A stretch of DNA of 64,000 nucleotides from Pomphorhynchus laevis (lineage: Eukaryota; Acanthocephala; Palaeacanthocephala; Echinorhynchida; Pomphorhynchidae), in the NCBI GenBank assembly GCA_012934845.2, contig WNNJ02003105.1:62001-126000 (forward strand), given 5' to 3'. Both the position numbers and the translations under genes were made by a program. Every line of letters begins with the position of its first letter. Within the stretch, counting starts at the first letter, position 1. Positions 1-11,300 of this stretch are shown here, piece after piece. The notes under the pieces were generated by a model. That model was not told where the DNA came from. It ran no database searches and saw only the letters and a program-made list of their open reading frames with translations.

Positions 1-214
1 TTAAACATACTAATTATATTTTATTATTTAGAAATATATTTTAATTAAATATGAAAATTTGTTAATATTATAAATCACCAAATATTTATAAATTATAATT
101 ATTATATTAAGTAACTATTAATTAAATTTAAAAATATTTACCAGTAAATATTTATAAATTATAAACTTAAATTGATGTCATTTTCACAAAGAGATGAATT
201 CAAAGACTTAATAA

Positions 215-697
215 TTACCCCGATTCTTGTATTTTTAAAATCTCCGTAGTAGCACAGACTTCGCTTGATTTCAAAATTTGTTCATTTTTTCGTTGAATTC
301 GTGCCTTGTGAATGTTGGTTCTCACAGCTGCCTTTTTAGACAAAATTAAAATACAATAACCTACTTTATAAAAGTAACGTTACCGGGTTAATTGAGTTTG
401 CTCGGATCCACGAAATATCTCGATTCTTGTCATTGGTATGTAAAGACAAATTGGCTTCTACTTGTTTTGTTTCGACAAGATTTTCTTGTGCCAAATATTC
501 ATTGTTGTCAGTGAGCGGAGAAGACGTAACATAACGCTTATGATTATCCAAATTAACAGTGACATTTTCATGATCCTTAAGTTTAATAGAATCCTCATGA
601 GCTAAATGTCCAAATGAAACCTTCTTAATAGGCTTGCGCTTGATGTCTACAAACGCTTCACTAGATTCTTTTACAGTGTCAAAATAACGAGACATAT
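215..697 (-). CDS. Last two exons of an unrecognised host gene
   Basis: Two minus-strand exons join cleanly. The upstream exon covers 697-384: it follows a pyrimidine-rich acceptor ending in CTAG and is open to a GTAACG donor. The terminal exon covers 331-215: it follows an AAAAAG acceptor and ends in TAA. Both ends at the 384/331 junction are phase 0, giving ...SINP|AAVRTNIHKARIQRKN... and the C-terminus KIQESG. The upstream exon encodes a charged, polar segment (KRKPIKKVSFGHLAHED). An ATG at 695 could be the start, but the acceptor just before it suggests this is an internal exon. I see no known domain, membrane segment or coiled coil. The surrounding sequence is AT-rich and contains stops, so two phase-matched open exons here are unlikely to be chance, but the product is unknown. 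Confidence 0.55.
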
Positions 698-2456
698 CTA
701 GGCAAACACAATTATGCAAAATGCGTATAATTTTTTAAATAAAAAAGACAAATTAAAATAAAAACAATTTATATTTTTTATTGGATGGAAAACATAAATT
801 AATAAAACTTCAAAACGTTTAGCGTTTAATTAACAAATTAACAATAATCAATTTAAATAGGTGTTACATTGTAGTAGCTAAATATTTTACAACAAAATTT
901 TATACGATCACTAAATATTGAAACGTTTCGGATCAAAATTGTAAATCAATTTCATTGCATCAGAATTTATAAATATCGGATGTACACAAAGATCAAAAGA
1001 CATGCAGGATATAAAACTGTATATCATTGAATACAAAGACATTTGATTCGACAAGGTAATATATATAAATATATTCTTAATAGCTCACACCTTCTACCTA
1101 TCGAATGAGCTATATATTGTAAAATACTGGTAAGAAATGTAGACGATACTTTTATTTTAAGGCACATCATTTCGACCAAAGACTTCTTTAGATAATTGTA
1201 ATCAATATATAAAGTATTATAATATAAAATATTGTATTGCTAGTTTCTTAATAGAAATAAACCACGATAATGGCAATAAAACTGCTGGTATAATAAATTA
1301 ATTAATATTTTAATATTATATAATATATTTAATATGATAAATATATGTATGCATATATTATAATACTATAGATATATACGTACTATTTATGTATTTTGCA
1401 TAATTAATACATAATAATACGAAATTAATACATAGCAATTGTGAATGATGATGTATTGATTGCTTATAGATTTAAGTTAATTATAGATAAATAAAATATT
1501 TTTATTTGTAAATTATATTTATTAATTTGTCTGTTAATAAATTATATTTGATCACTATTTTATATTTATAAAATTTATTTTAATACAAAATATTATAGTG
1601 TATGAAATTTTTATAATTATATATTAATTATATCAATGCAAATAAAATCTATTATTATTCTACTGCATCTAGAATTTTTTTATTGTTATATTTTTGACGG
1701 GATAATACATTCTTCATTAAAAAATTACACATTTCACGGTTACCCGCAAATGGGCCCAGAAATAAAATTATTAGTATTTTTTTATTAATACTAATCCAGA
1801 ATACTGTACAATTAATACTGTATCTTGAATAGTAACAATAGCAAATACAATTGTTCATTGTTTATCTGTCCGGCTACTTCGGAATGAGTGAATTTCAAAG
1901 ACTAAGTTAGACAGATATATAACTTACACAATATAAATAAGTTAGATGAGACGAATACTCGCAGTAGATAATAATTATTTATTGAATAATTGATTTTTAT
2001 TAATCAATTATGTAGATAAATTTAATTTCTACCTCTCAGCATTGGATAAAAAAGATAATATCCGGTATACAAAGAGGTTCAGTAAATTGATAAAGGTCAA
2101 TTAACTAAACTTAATTTTCCATATAAAGTAGGGGATCTCCTCAAATACACACCTAAATGATTTAGATTTTAGGAAAGAAAAATCGACATCTAATACGGAT
2201 ATTTTACCGTTTCGGTTGTGTAGTTGTAACTTGGTCTTATACAACTGTTATTCCGAATTTGCGATAGTAACATTAGTGAGTGTAAATGAATGTTTCAAAA
2301 ATGTTATAAGTTTCGCGGAACACTGGTTAGATTAAAAATCTTGTAAGTATTCTATTAAGACGTTACGCGATGATTTCACCATTACTGTTTGAACTCAAAA
2401 TGATTTTTGCAAAGGTCACTCAACAATGTCTAATCGATTATACGCACATCATGACT
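698..2456. other. AT-rich stretch with no recognisable gene
   Basis: Long AT runs. A short minus-strand open frame at 1655-1858 has no splice context or similarity that I can support. If the gene at 215-697 continues upstream, this would be its intron. A perfect 14-bp hairpin with a GATA loop closes the stretch at 2457-2488, directly against the 3' end of the LINE copy that follows. Confidence 0.5.
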
Positions 2457-2488
2457 GGTCTATGAGTATTGATAAATACTCATAGACC
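2457..2488. repeat. Perfect 14-bp hairpin at a LINE 3' end
   Basis: GGTCTATGAGTATT at 2457-2470 is followed by GATA and its exact reverse complement at 2475-2488. The hairpin abuts the 3' terminus of the minus-strand family B LINE copy. It may mark the insertion site, or be a flanking snapback formed during insertion. Confidence 0.7.
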
Positions 2489-5480
2489 GTGGGAAATGCG
2501 TGCCAGCGCTTGCATGATCACGAAAAAATCTAAATCATGTGTCGAGGTGGGAACGGAGAAGGTTTTTGAATGTGATAAGGTAGGGAGCAAAGCGGTCGTC
2601 GAGAGGGAGCTGATTTTAAGCAATAAGGCAGGGACGACAAAGAATTAAAGCTCGTGGTTGTTAGTGTAATCGGGAACGTGGAGGGAATAACGGGAACACA
2701 TCGATTCGGAGGTGGGGTGAGTGTCATCTAAGAAAGGAAGGTTGATGAACGATGGGGAGCCGACAGCGATGAGACGAAAAGTTACGAGAAGAAGGCGAAG
2801 TTATATGCGGATGTGAATGGTGGCCAGGAGAGTTTGGCAAGATATGTGGATATGTTGCGGAAGCGACGGAGATGTAAGATCACTCAAACGGCGCTGTTGA
2901 TGATGCTTTGTAGGGGTAGAATGATAGATTTTGAAGAAGTGTCGATTAAGGGCTGAGGCAGTAATCGATTTTAGGAAAAATAAACGATGAAAGAATATAC
3001 ATACAAAAACGGAAGTCAATAAGGGAGCGAATACGGCGGATGTCACGGAGAATTAAGTTAGACGAGCGGATCTTGTCACGGACGAAGGATTTAAGGGAAA
3101 TGTGATCATCAAAATGGAGGCCTAAGAAAGTAAGATTGTGGTCTACGGGGATGATTGATGAAGCAAAATATACAGGGGGAGGAGATATGTTAGGTTGACG
3201 GGGAAGGATCCACATTATTTTAGAATTGTCTGGATTTAGAACGAGATGGAGATTGAAGAGACGTTCATAGATAGAAGAAAGACAGTTGGATGCAGAAATG
3301 TTGATATCGTGTATGCGATGTGCGGGTGTCGATGTCATGCAATACCCGATGTCATCGGGGTATTGTATGACGTTAAAGGAGTAAGGTTTGATAAACAAAG
3401 AGATATCACTGAGTAGAAGAGAGAAAAGTAGGGGTTCTAGGACTTAACCTTGTGGGACCCCGCAGAAAATAGGGATGAGAGGAGAGGATGATGAATTTGA
3501 ACAGACTCGAAAAGAACGGTCGAATAGATATGAGGCAAACCATGCTACGGAGGAAGAAGAAAAGCCATAATCATAACGAAGGCGAGAAATGAGGATGGAG
3601 TGGTCGACGATGTCGAAGGCGAATGAGAGGTCTAGAGAGATGAGAACACTATATAAAGCCTTGTCACAAGAAATGAGTAGGTCTTTGTAAACTTTCATGC
3701 AGGCGATTTCTGTAAAAGTGATTAGAGCGGAAAGCGAATTAGAAAAGAGGGAACAGATTAGATAAGGAGAGATAAACGTTGATCTGTATTAAGATAAGGT
3801 GCTCTAAGAGCTTTGAAAGAGTAGGGAGGGTGAAATGGGGCGGTAGCTAGAAGGAAGTGAGGGGTCGAGCGATAGTTTCTTAAGGAGGGGACGAACGATG
3901 GCGGATTTCCAGTGTAAAGGAAAAATACGAAGGCGGATGGACGAGCTAAGCAAGGTGGTGAGAAAAGAGGATATTTATGAACATATGGATTTAAGTATGG
4001 GTGTAGTCAGGGGATCTGCAGGTCAGGTTTTGTTGGGCAATGACATGAGGACAGATGAGACTTCGGCAGATGAACAGGAAGAATATGAAAGAGTTCCGGG
4101 AGGATAAGGCGAGGCGAGGAAGAGTGGAATTACATAAAGATCGGAGTGTGAGAGAGCAACGTGAATATTTAGGTCTGGAAAGATGACGAATAATCAGGGT
4201 GATTGATCTTGCAAGGTGATGAGGAGCAAGCAAGAATTGAGTTAAAAGTATGCAAGAGAGACTTAGAGTTGAATGAAGTGATGATTTTATGCTGCCAGAA
4301 AGAGTTGCATTTGGTACGTAGTAGTTTAAGATGAGAATTTAGAAGGGTATGATGAGAGGGGGCGGGCGGATTCGTCTAGTGAGCAAGAGGTAGAGGGCAT
4401 ACGGCGAATTAAAAGGTCGTCGGAATCAAAGTGCCAGGATTCGGTGAGACATAAGATATCGATGGATTGCTTAATGGAGGTTGATGATGAGATTGGATTT
4501 ATGGAGCATATATCTAGTGTTCAGGAGGCCGAGGCGGAAACTGTGTGTGAGGTTGATAGGGGCTAGCATAGAATACACATAGGGAAAAGGAACATCATTA
4601 AATTTTTGGTCGGGTTGGAAAATTTGAAAATTTTCGTCGATGTTTTGGATGGAAAGTGGTTTCGCCGTTTTCCTGACGACGGTGTTTTGTGATGTAGGCA
4701 GAAGAAAATTGAGCGATTTCAGAAAAGGTGCGATCGGGGAAAATGCGAATGACTGAAGAGGAGATGAGTTTAAATCGTTAGAAGAGGATCAAAGACGTGT
4801 GAGAGCGATGCTTGAATACAATTTTTTAGGAGGGCTGAGAAGGATTATATTGAGAAGATTTGTTTAGGCGGATGAATGCGACAGAATAGATGCCGTTGAA
4901 AAAGAATGGTTTATTTGCAAGAACAAGATACGAGAGGATGGATCTGAAGGCAGAAGCATTGTGGTCGAGATGTGCGTGTGGAGATAAAGAGGTGGAAAGA
5001 GTGATATTAGTGACGATGGCGCAACGATCGCGAGAAGGAAAGCGTTTCCGTAAAGGAGGACGAGTAACGTGAGTTGGTGAGATCATGATAGGAAAGCAGA
5101 GAGTTGAGGATATCATGGGAATACGTTTGACATCGGAAGACAAAGAGGATTTGGATAATATAGAGGGTGGTGAGCAATGTGAGGAAAGGTTATGAATGGA
5201 AGGATCGTGGCGGTTGGTGGTGATTTTAATTGATGGATGTAGATTATTGAGAAACGAGACAGAAGGGAAAAGACGGGGGTGTCGGGAAGTGAAAACATGG
5301 GATTAAAAGTGCATGTGGTAACAGGATCAGTGGGTTGACAAAGGATATTAGAAACGACGGGGGTAGATTGAGTGAACGTGTTAGAGGTTGATATGTACTG
5401 AGGGGATTGGTTGGGGTTAGTTTGCTTGCACAAAATCCACAGAGGAAGTCATTTTAAGACTTACTGTTGAGGCATGTGAT
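2489..5480 (-). mobile_element. Old LINE family B copy (L2/CR1-like), near full length, decayed
   Basis: Minus-strand relative of the open LINE at 37109-40187. The 3' untranslated end (CGCATTTCCCAC) lies at 2489. Reverse-transcriptase pieces such as SLDLSFAFDIVDHSILISRL (3444-3698) and FLGLHFDDHIS (2946-3398) match the 37 kb copy closely but are split by several frame changes and stops. This copy keeps sequence 5' of ORF2 (about 4690-5480) that the 37 kb copy lacks, including two Ser/Pro-rich open pieces at 4826-5143 and 5113-5433 that probably derive from ORF1. The 5' limit is uncertain: similarity-like, GC-richer sequence fades at 5480-5600. It is inactive as read. Confidence 0.85.
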
Positions 5481-6118
5481 TGTTGTCCAGACGTTATAGT
5501 CGTGTGTCGAGCACTGTACTTGTAGTTGAGCACACTTGATGTCGGTCGTAGCTGTCTTTGCAGATGCCTGTCTTTGTGGGGGTCTTTGTAGTCTTGCGTT
5601 TTGTCATAGTCATAATAATCTGAAAAATTCGTACTCTTCCAATAATTTGTACCACGTAGATGTATCCTTTTTTAATTTTTAAATGCATTAAACACGATTT
5701 TACAAATAAGATTTTACAAGATTTACTCATCGAAAAATTAGAGAATGTTCACTTAGAAGAAAGATTTATTTTAATGATGGAATTTTATCCTGACCGCAAA
5801 CACAGCTACTGGTAATGGTTGTGATTCTCACATATTCCGTTGTGTAGTTGGAGACTTGATGTGGAATTGGTCAACAAACAAGTTTGCTATTTGTAGAGGA
5901 TCCGAAATGGTTGAATGAGTTGTTTGAATTTTGTATTTTATGCACGAGATGGCTACGGTCATAAGCAAAATCGAATAAGTGTTTTGGTCTATATGAGGTA
6001 ACCCTAAACAGTTGGGATACAAACGTCGTTTTTCATATTGTTAAATTTGGCAATTTTGTTATGAGCTATACGAATATAACAAAATTATAAAAATAATTTT
6101 ATTAAAAAAAGAAAAAAA
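5481..6118. other. Unassigned sequence between two LINE B pieces
   Basis: Sequence near 5500-5590 is still GC-richer than the flanks and could be the extreme 5' end of the LINE copy. The remainder is AT-rich with no gene that I can support. Poly-A-like runs at 6100-6118 form the tail of the following 3' LINE fragment on the minus strand. Confidence 0.4.
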
Positions 6119-6318
6119 GATTTATTTTAACGTGGAAAATGCGTGCCAGCGCATGCTTACACGACCACAACAAGGATGTAAATCATGTGTCGAGAAGGTG
6201 TGAACAGAGGAGGTGTTTGAATGTGATAAAGGAGGGAGCGCGGCGGAGGTCAAGAGGGAGTTGATTCCGGGCAAGTGGGGCGGCGACAAGGAAGGATCGG
6301 AGACCGTAGTTGTTGGAG
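6119..6318 (-). mobile_element. 5'-truncated LINE family B fragment (3' end only)
   Basis: On the minus strand this is the C-terminal end of ORF2 and the short 3' UTR of family B, ending CCACGTTAAAATAAATC as in the copy at 37109-40187 and followed by an A/T-rich tail. It is about 200 bases long, a typical 5'-truncated target-primed insertion. Confidence 0.8.
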
Positions 6319-6321
6319 CAC

Positions 6322-6360
6322 CTTCTGGATCAAGGTGTTTGAAGCACCTTGTTCCAGAAG
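6322..6360. repeat. 16-bp hairpin next to a LINE truncation point
   Basis: CTTCTGGATCAAGGTG pairs with CACCTTGTTCCAGAAG with one mismatch around a 7-base loop. It lies immediately beyond the 5' truncation point of the family B fragment. Confidence 0.6.
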
Positions 6361-8230
6361 AAATATTCTATCGTATTTCATTTCTAAATTCTTAAATTCT
6401 TTTTAATTCTGCAATTGACTCAAAATTAGAAAATGTCAACGATTTTGGCTAAGCTAGGGAACAATAAATTTACAATTCTGTTTTAAACTTAACTAACTTA
6501 GATCTAATTTAAAAATCATGAGAGAATATTACAATATTATAATATTGTAATATTGTAATATTATAAAATTGTAATATACTTAATATATAATATTGTAAGT
6601 TACGATATATCATAACCACACCGCACATATTTTTACACAATAAAACACCTTTTTAAGATACATTTTGTTCTTTTGTTACTAATGATTATCATATATTTTA
6701 TATGTTAATAAAAATTAGGTTTTTAAATATTAGGTTAATGATGTTTTGTTAATCTTAATTTTAAGTAAGACCAAAACCTTCACGGGTCGTTTACATTAGT
6801 TCAGTTGATCTTTACATTAGTTCAGTTTTAATGAGTAGCAATCTGACAAAAACATTACAATCGCAAAACAACACCGAAACAGTCACGAAATTATAACATG
6901 ATACGTTGTGGCATAATTCAAGTGCAAAGATTTCTATTAGCATAATATCAATATTTGAGCTGATATGTATTTATAAACGAGATCAAGCAGAAAACTAAAC
7001 ATTTATTTGTACAAAACTGTAATTTCCCATCAGTACTATCTAAAGTTTGAAATATTTATCATCTCAAATTAGCTTAAACACTTTATTTACAATCAAAAGT
7101 ATTTATACTGTACCAATTTATGGAAGAATTTACGATATCTTTTAGAGGAATTGGTGGCACGACAACAACAAAAAACGTGAAATGTTTGGGATCATTCAAT
7201 TCAGTGATAAATAAAAACTTAAACTCGAACAATAGTAAACTTTAAATAGATATAAAAGTAAACAGAATGCTACAATATAAATTGATTGTTTTATCGATTA
7301 GTTATTTGTTCTAAATAAATTTATATCATAAAATATTATCTAAATATTTATGCAAATAAATATTTTAATTAATTTAAATATTGACATTAATTTTAAATTT
7401 TTTATCGATATTTGATATTTTATCAATTTTAGATATCTATGTAATATTTAGGCAAATATTATCGATATATGTAATATGTATCTATTTTATTACAATAAAT
7501 ATTTGTTAAATATTATATTATTTCATATTTTCAAAATTTCCATATTATACTATTTAATATTCATTAAATATAATACCTTTTTATTTGAATATGCAAATAT
7601 CGCCTGTAATACAACTGCTCAGCGCATTTCAACTTGAAGATTTACTTCATATTTAATTTAAAAATTAAATGTATAAGTTATTGAATTTCGTATTTGCATT
7701 TAGTAAACCGACTTTGGCTTTTACAAGAACGTAAACTTGCTTACGATAAAAATTTACCTTAAGAGATGATAATAAAGCAGATAGAATATAAACAAGTTGG
7801 CTGTATAATTTACAACGCTTCTTTATCTAACAAAAAGCATGATTCAGCGATTACCAATTCACGATCGATTACCAGCTCAATTACTCAATGGTAATTGAGC
7901 CGATTACCATTCAGCTCATCAATTTATCATAATATATCATATATCTTCATTTTTGAATTTTTACAAACTACAAAGATACTTTTTAGTACAAAATATTTAT
8001 TACAATATGATTCCATCATTATCGTTTGAATTCTTCCGTATATAAACAAAATCACATATAATCATTTAAAGAAAAGTCGATTGCTGAAATTTTTTCCACA
8101 AAAGTTAAATTAAGATTAATTCACATTTTTGCTTAGGTATAGTCTATTACTTGAAGAAATGAATATCATATTACAGGTATATGTTTGAGCTACTTGATTT
8201 TTTGAGGAATTTATAAACTCGCTTTTAGAT
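6361..8230. other. AT-rich 3' flank of NPC1; no gene seen
   Basis: This stretch lies downstream of the NPC1 stop codon on the minus strand. It holds alternating ATATT-rich palindromic sequence near 6536-6590 and long AT runs, with no similarity or splice structure that I can support. The NPC1 3' UTR must lie in its upper part. Confidence 0.5.
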
Positions 8231-8379
8231 TTATTCTTCATGCTTGTCGTTTGGATTTTCGTATTGATTCTGTAGCAAAGATTCATTGGTAGAATCAATG
8301 GAGGAAACTTTGTCTACATTGTTAGAATTCGAAGATGACTTGACTACATTGTCTTTAAAGGTCCAACGTATAGGTCCGC
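8231..8379 (-). CDS. NPC1: NPC1 terminal exon: cytosolic tail
   Basis: Phase-matched after a TTTTTAAG acceptor. Encodes a polar tail rich in Ser and Asn ending NPNDKHEE and TAA at 8231-8233. NESLL is the only dileucine, and it lacks the acidic residue four positions upstream expected of a DxxxLL/ExxxLL sorting signal. Confidence 0.88.
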
Positions 8380-11300
8380 CTTAAAAAGCAAAATATAATA
8401 AACTAAAATTTAAAATTAAGTTTGATGTACATAGTAATTCAAAAAGTGTTATTGTTATTTTATTCATATTAATATTCTAGTCCAATATTAATAAAAAATG
8501 TTTTATATATTTAATTAATAACATTTAAATGACTGTATTAATAATGAACTTCTGACTAAACAATTAGATATTACTAATGGTGGCGGATTTGATCAGTCGA
8601 AACATTGAAAATAATTGTTTGGTATGACCTTTCAATAACATTATATAATAAATAATATAATTAAATATATTCTAATTATATCATATCAGATAACTGAGTA
8701 TACGTATTTTATAATAAAATGAATATTTTTATATTACGTATTTTATGCTATATATAAATCATATACATATATAAATTATAAACAGTAAATTACAAATCAA
8801 ATATTCGAAATATTTTTAATCAAATATTCGAAATATATTCTAATAAATCAAATATTCTAAAAACTAAAATCATCTATTAAATACAAAAAATTATGCATAG
8901 CATTTAGCATTTAAAATATAAGAGTTTGATTGTAGAAACTTTTAAAATAAAATTATACCGGCATAGCTAAGTAGAACAGGAAGGAATACGAGTCCATGTA
9001 GTGCTCCACAAAATATTATACATAAATACATTCTGAAATAGAAAACTTGAAAAAGCTGAGAATGAGAAAATGCTAGAACAATGATTCCCCCAATTTTCGT
9101 GAGAGTAATTCCGCTGAATACCTATAAACATAAAAATTGAAATCTATCTTCAGTTCAATGATAATAACTTACAGCTTCTCCGACATTAGCAAGTGCGATT
9201 CTAGCACGCTGACGACGAGTTCCATAATTAATGAGAGAAAACTCACGAACAAGGTGAGCACAGAATTCGACAGAAATTCCCAGTGACTAAAAATATCGAT
9301 AATATTTGGAAATATTTTAGCACAAAAAGTTTATTTTATATTGGAAATCCAAAATGATAATTAGCAGGTGACTATCATTCATATACCCCCCCCAACAAAG
9401 AACTAATTTAAAACTTATCAATTGCCACATAGCAGTAAAGTTTAAACTTATTAAACTTATTAAAATTACTAATCGCCAGTTTTAAATAAAATCAAGCTTT
9501 AAAACAAATCGAGCGGAGAGAATACAGCGATACATATGAAGGCAATTCGGTAAGATTAGATATTGGTAATTATTTATCAACAAAGGCAATTCCGCTTGTT
9601 TATCTTCAAGTAATTAAAGTGACATCACCTAATTTTGAAATTATTGAATTATCAGATTGCATTTTTAAATGTGAACTAACTCATCCTACATAACATTCTT
9701 CTAAATGTTTAATACATAATATTCTTCTAAAAAAGTAGCAATATGGAAGTTTGGAAACTTTAAATATTAAATCTAAAATAATCCATTAACTCATCCAATT
9801 TACCACAATCTGCTAAGCCGTCATGATTGTTTAATCAACATAGAATATTTCAATTCCTAGTAGTTTATAAACCTTATAAATCAACGTTTATAATATCTTA
9901 AAATCATATTTTTTAATATTTCCAGAGCAGGTTTTGCACTCCCAAAACCATATTATTATTTGTTAGATATAATATACATGAAGTGATTGTGGGAGAACAT
10001 TATAGACATGATAAGTATTTTTTTATTGAGTAAAAATTGTTGAGCTTTCGACCGACAATTGGCCTTGGTGGTCGAAAGCTCAACAATTTTTACTCAATAA
10101 AAAATACTTATCATGTCTATTATGTTCTCTCACAATCACCGCTTTAATCTAAAAAAGACACGAATGCAATGTTGACAAAAATAAATATAATATACATAAA
10201 ATATTCATTAATATATACTTAAAAATATACCGTTTTTCATCAACACTAAAACTAGTATTGATAATACAGAAGGTATATTTCTAGATATGAGATATAACAT
10301 CAATTAAAACTATGTTTAATTTATATCTTAAAAATGACATATTTAAAGTTATTACTTAAAGTAATTAAAGCACACTTTAAAAATTTTTGCAAGGTAATCA
10401 AAATTAATACTGGTATAAAACACTATTTTAGTATTAATTGTACAAAAGAATTTTTAGAACAGACAAAAGGAATAAATTTTCAAAATATAAATACATACGG
10501 TTTTAGTACGCTTTATACAAATCTATAAAGTAGTTTTTACAAACAACTTTATAAAAGTAGTTTTTTATCTATATTTAGACAAGTAAAAGGCGTACAAATA
10601 TGAGGTAGCAGTAGCCCACTTATAGCTGACTTGTTTTTAAGCTTTATAGAATATGAATTTGTTCATAACTCCTTAAAAATAAATCTGAATTGTATAAAGA
10701 TATGATATGTTTCGATATATTGATGATATATATGTATTTAATTCTAGCAATTTTTGTTCAATAAGTGAACAAATTTATCCAGGTAGCCTCATTCTTAATA
10801 ACACTAATATTAATGATAAAGAAAGTATATATCTTGATATGAGCATCAAGTTAACATCAATTGAAACTACTTTTAATTTATATCGTAAAGATGACATATT
10901 TAAATTTACAAGAAACATATTTTTGCATGAGCATTCATGCATACCATATAATATAAAATATAATACATTAAATAATGAAATTTTAAGAATTGCAACAATA
11001 TGTAATGATATTGGCTTTCTTCAAAATCATTTAAATAATTTAATAGATACATATTTTAAACTAGGTTACTATAAAAATAACATCAAACAGAAAATAGTAA
11101 AATATATAAATCAACAAAATAATATATAGAATAAATTTAAACTCTTAAGTGGCAAATTTATATGGATGGATAATACGCAAAAAATAATGTTGTCGGACCA
11201 GCACAAGTTTGACAACATTTATGTATAAAATACAAAAAATGTGAATAAATAAATCCATTGATCTTGATTACTTACTCTTATAGCAGTTAAATTTGAATAG

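Noticed and set aside
1655-1858. 67-codon minus-strand frame as an exon of the gene at 215-697
   Set aside because: No convincing acceptor and donor pair in phase; AT-rich chance frame.
4660-4700. CGGCGAAACC in the LINE B leader (also near 37140) as a ribozyme half
   Set aside because: No CUGANGA strand lies nearby; it is just a GC-rich part of the LINE leader.
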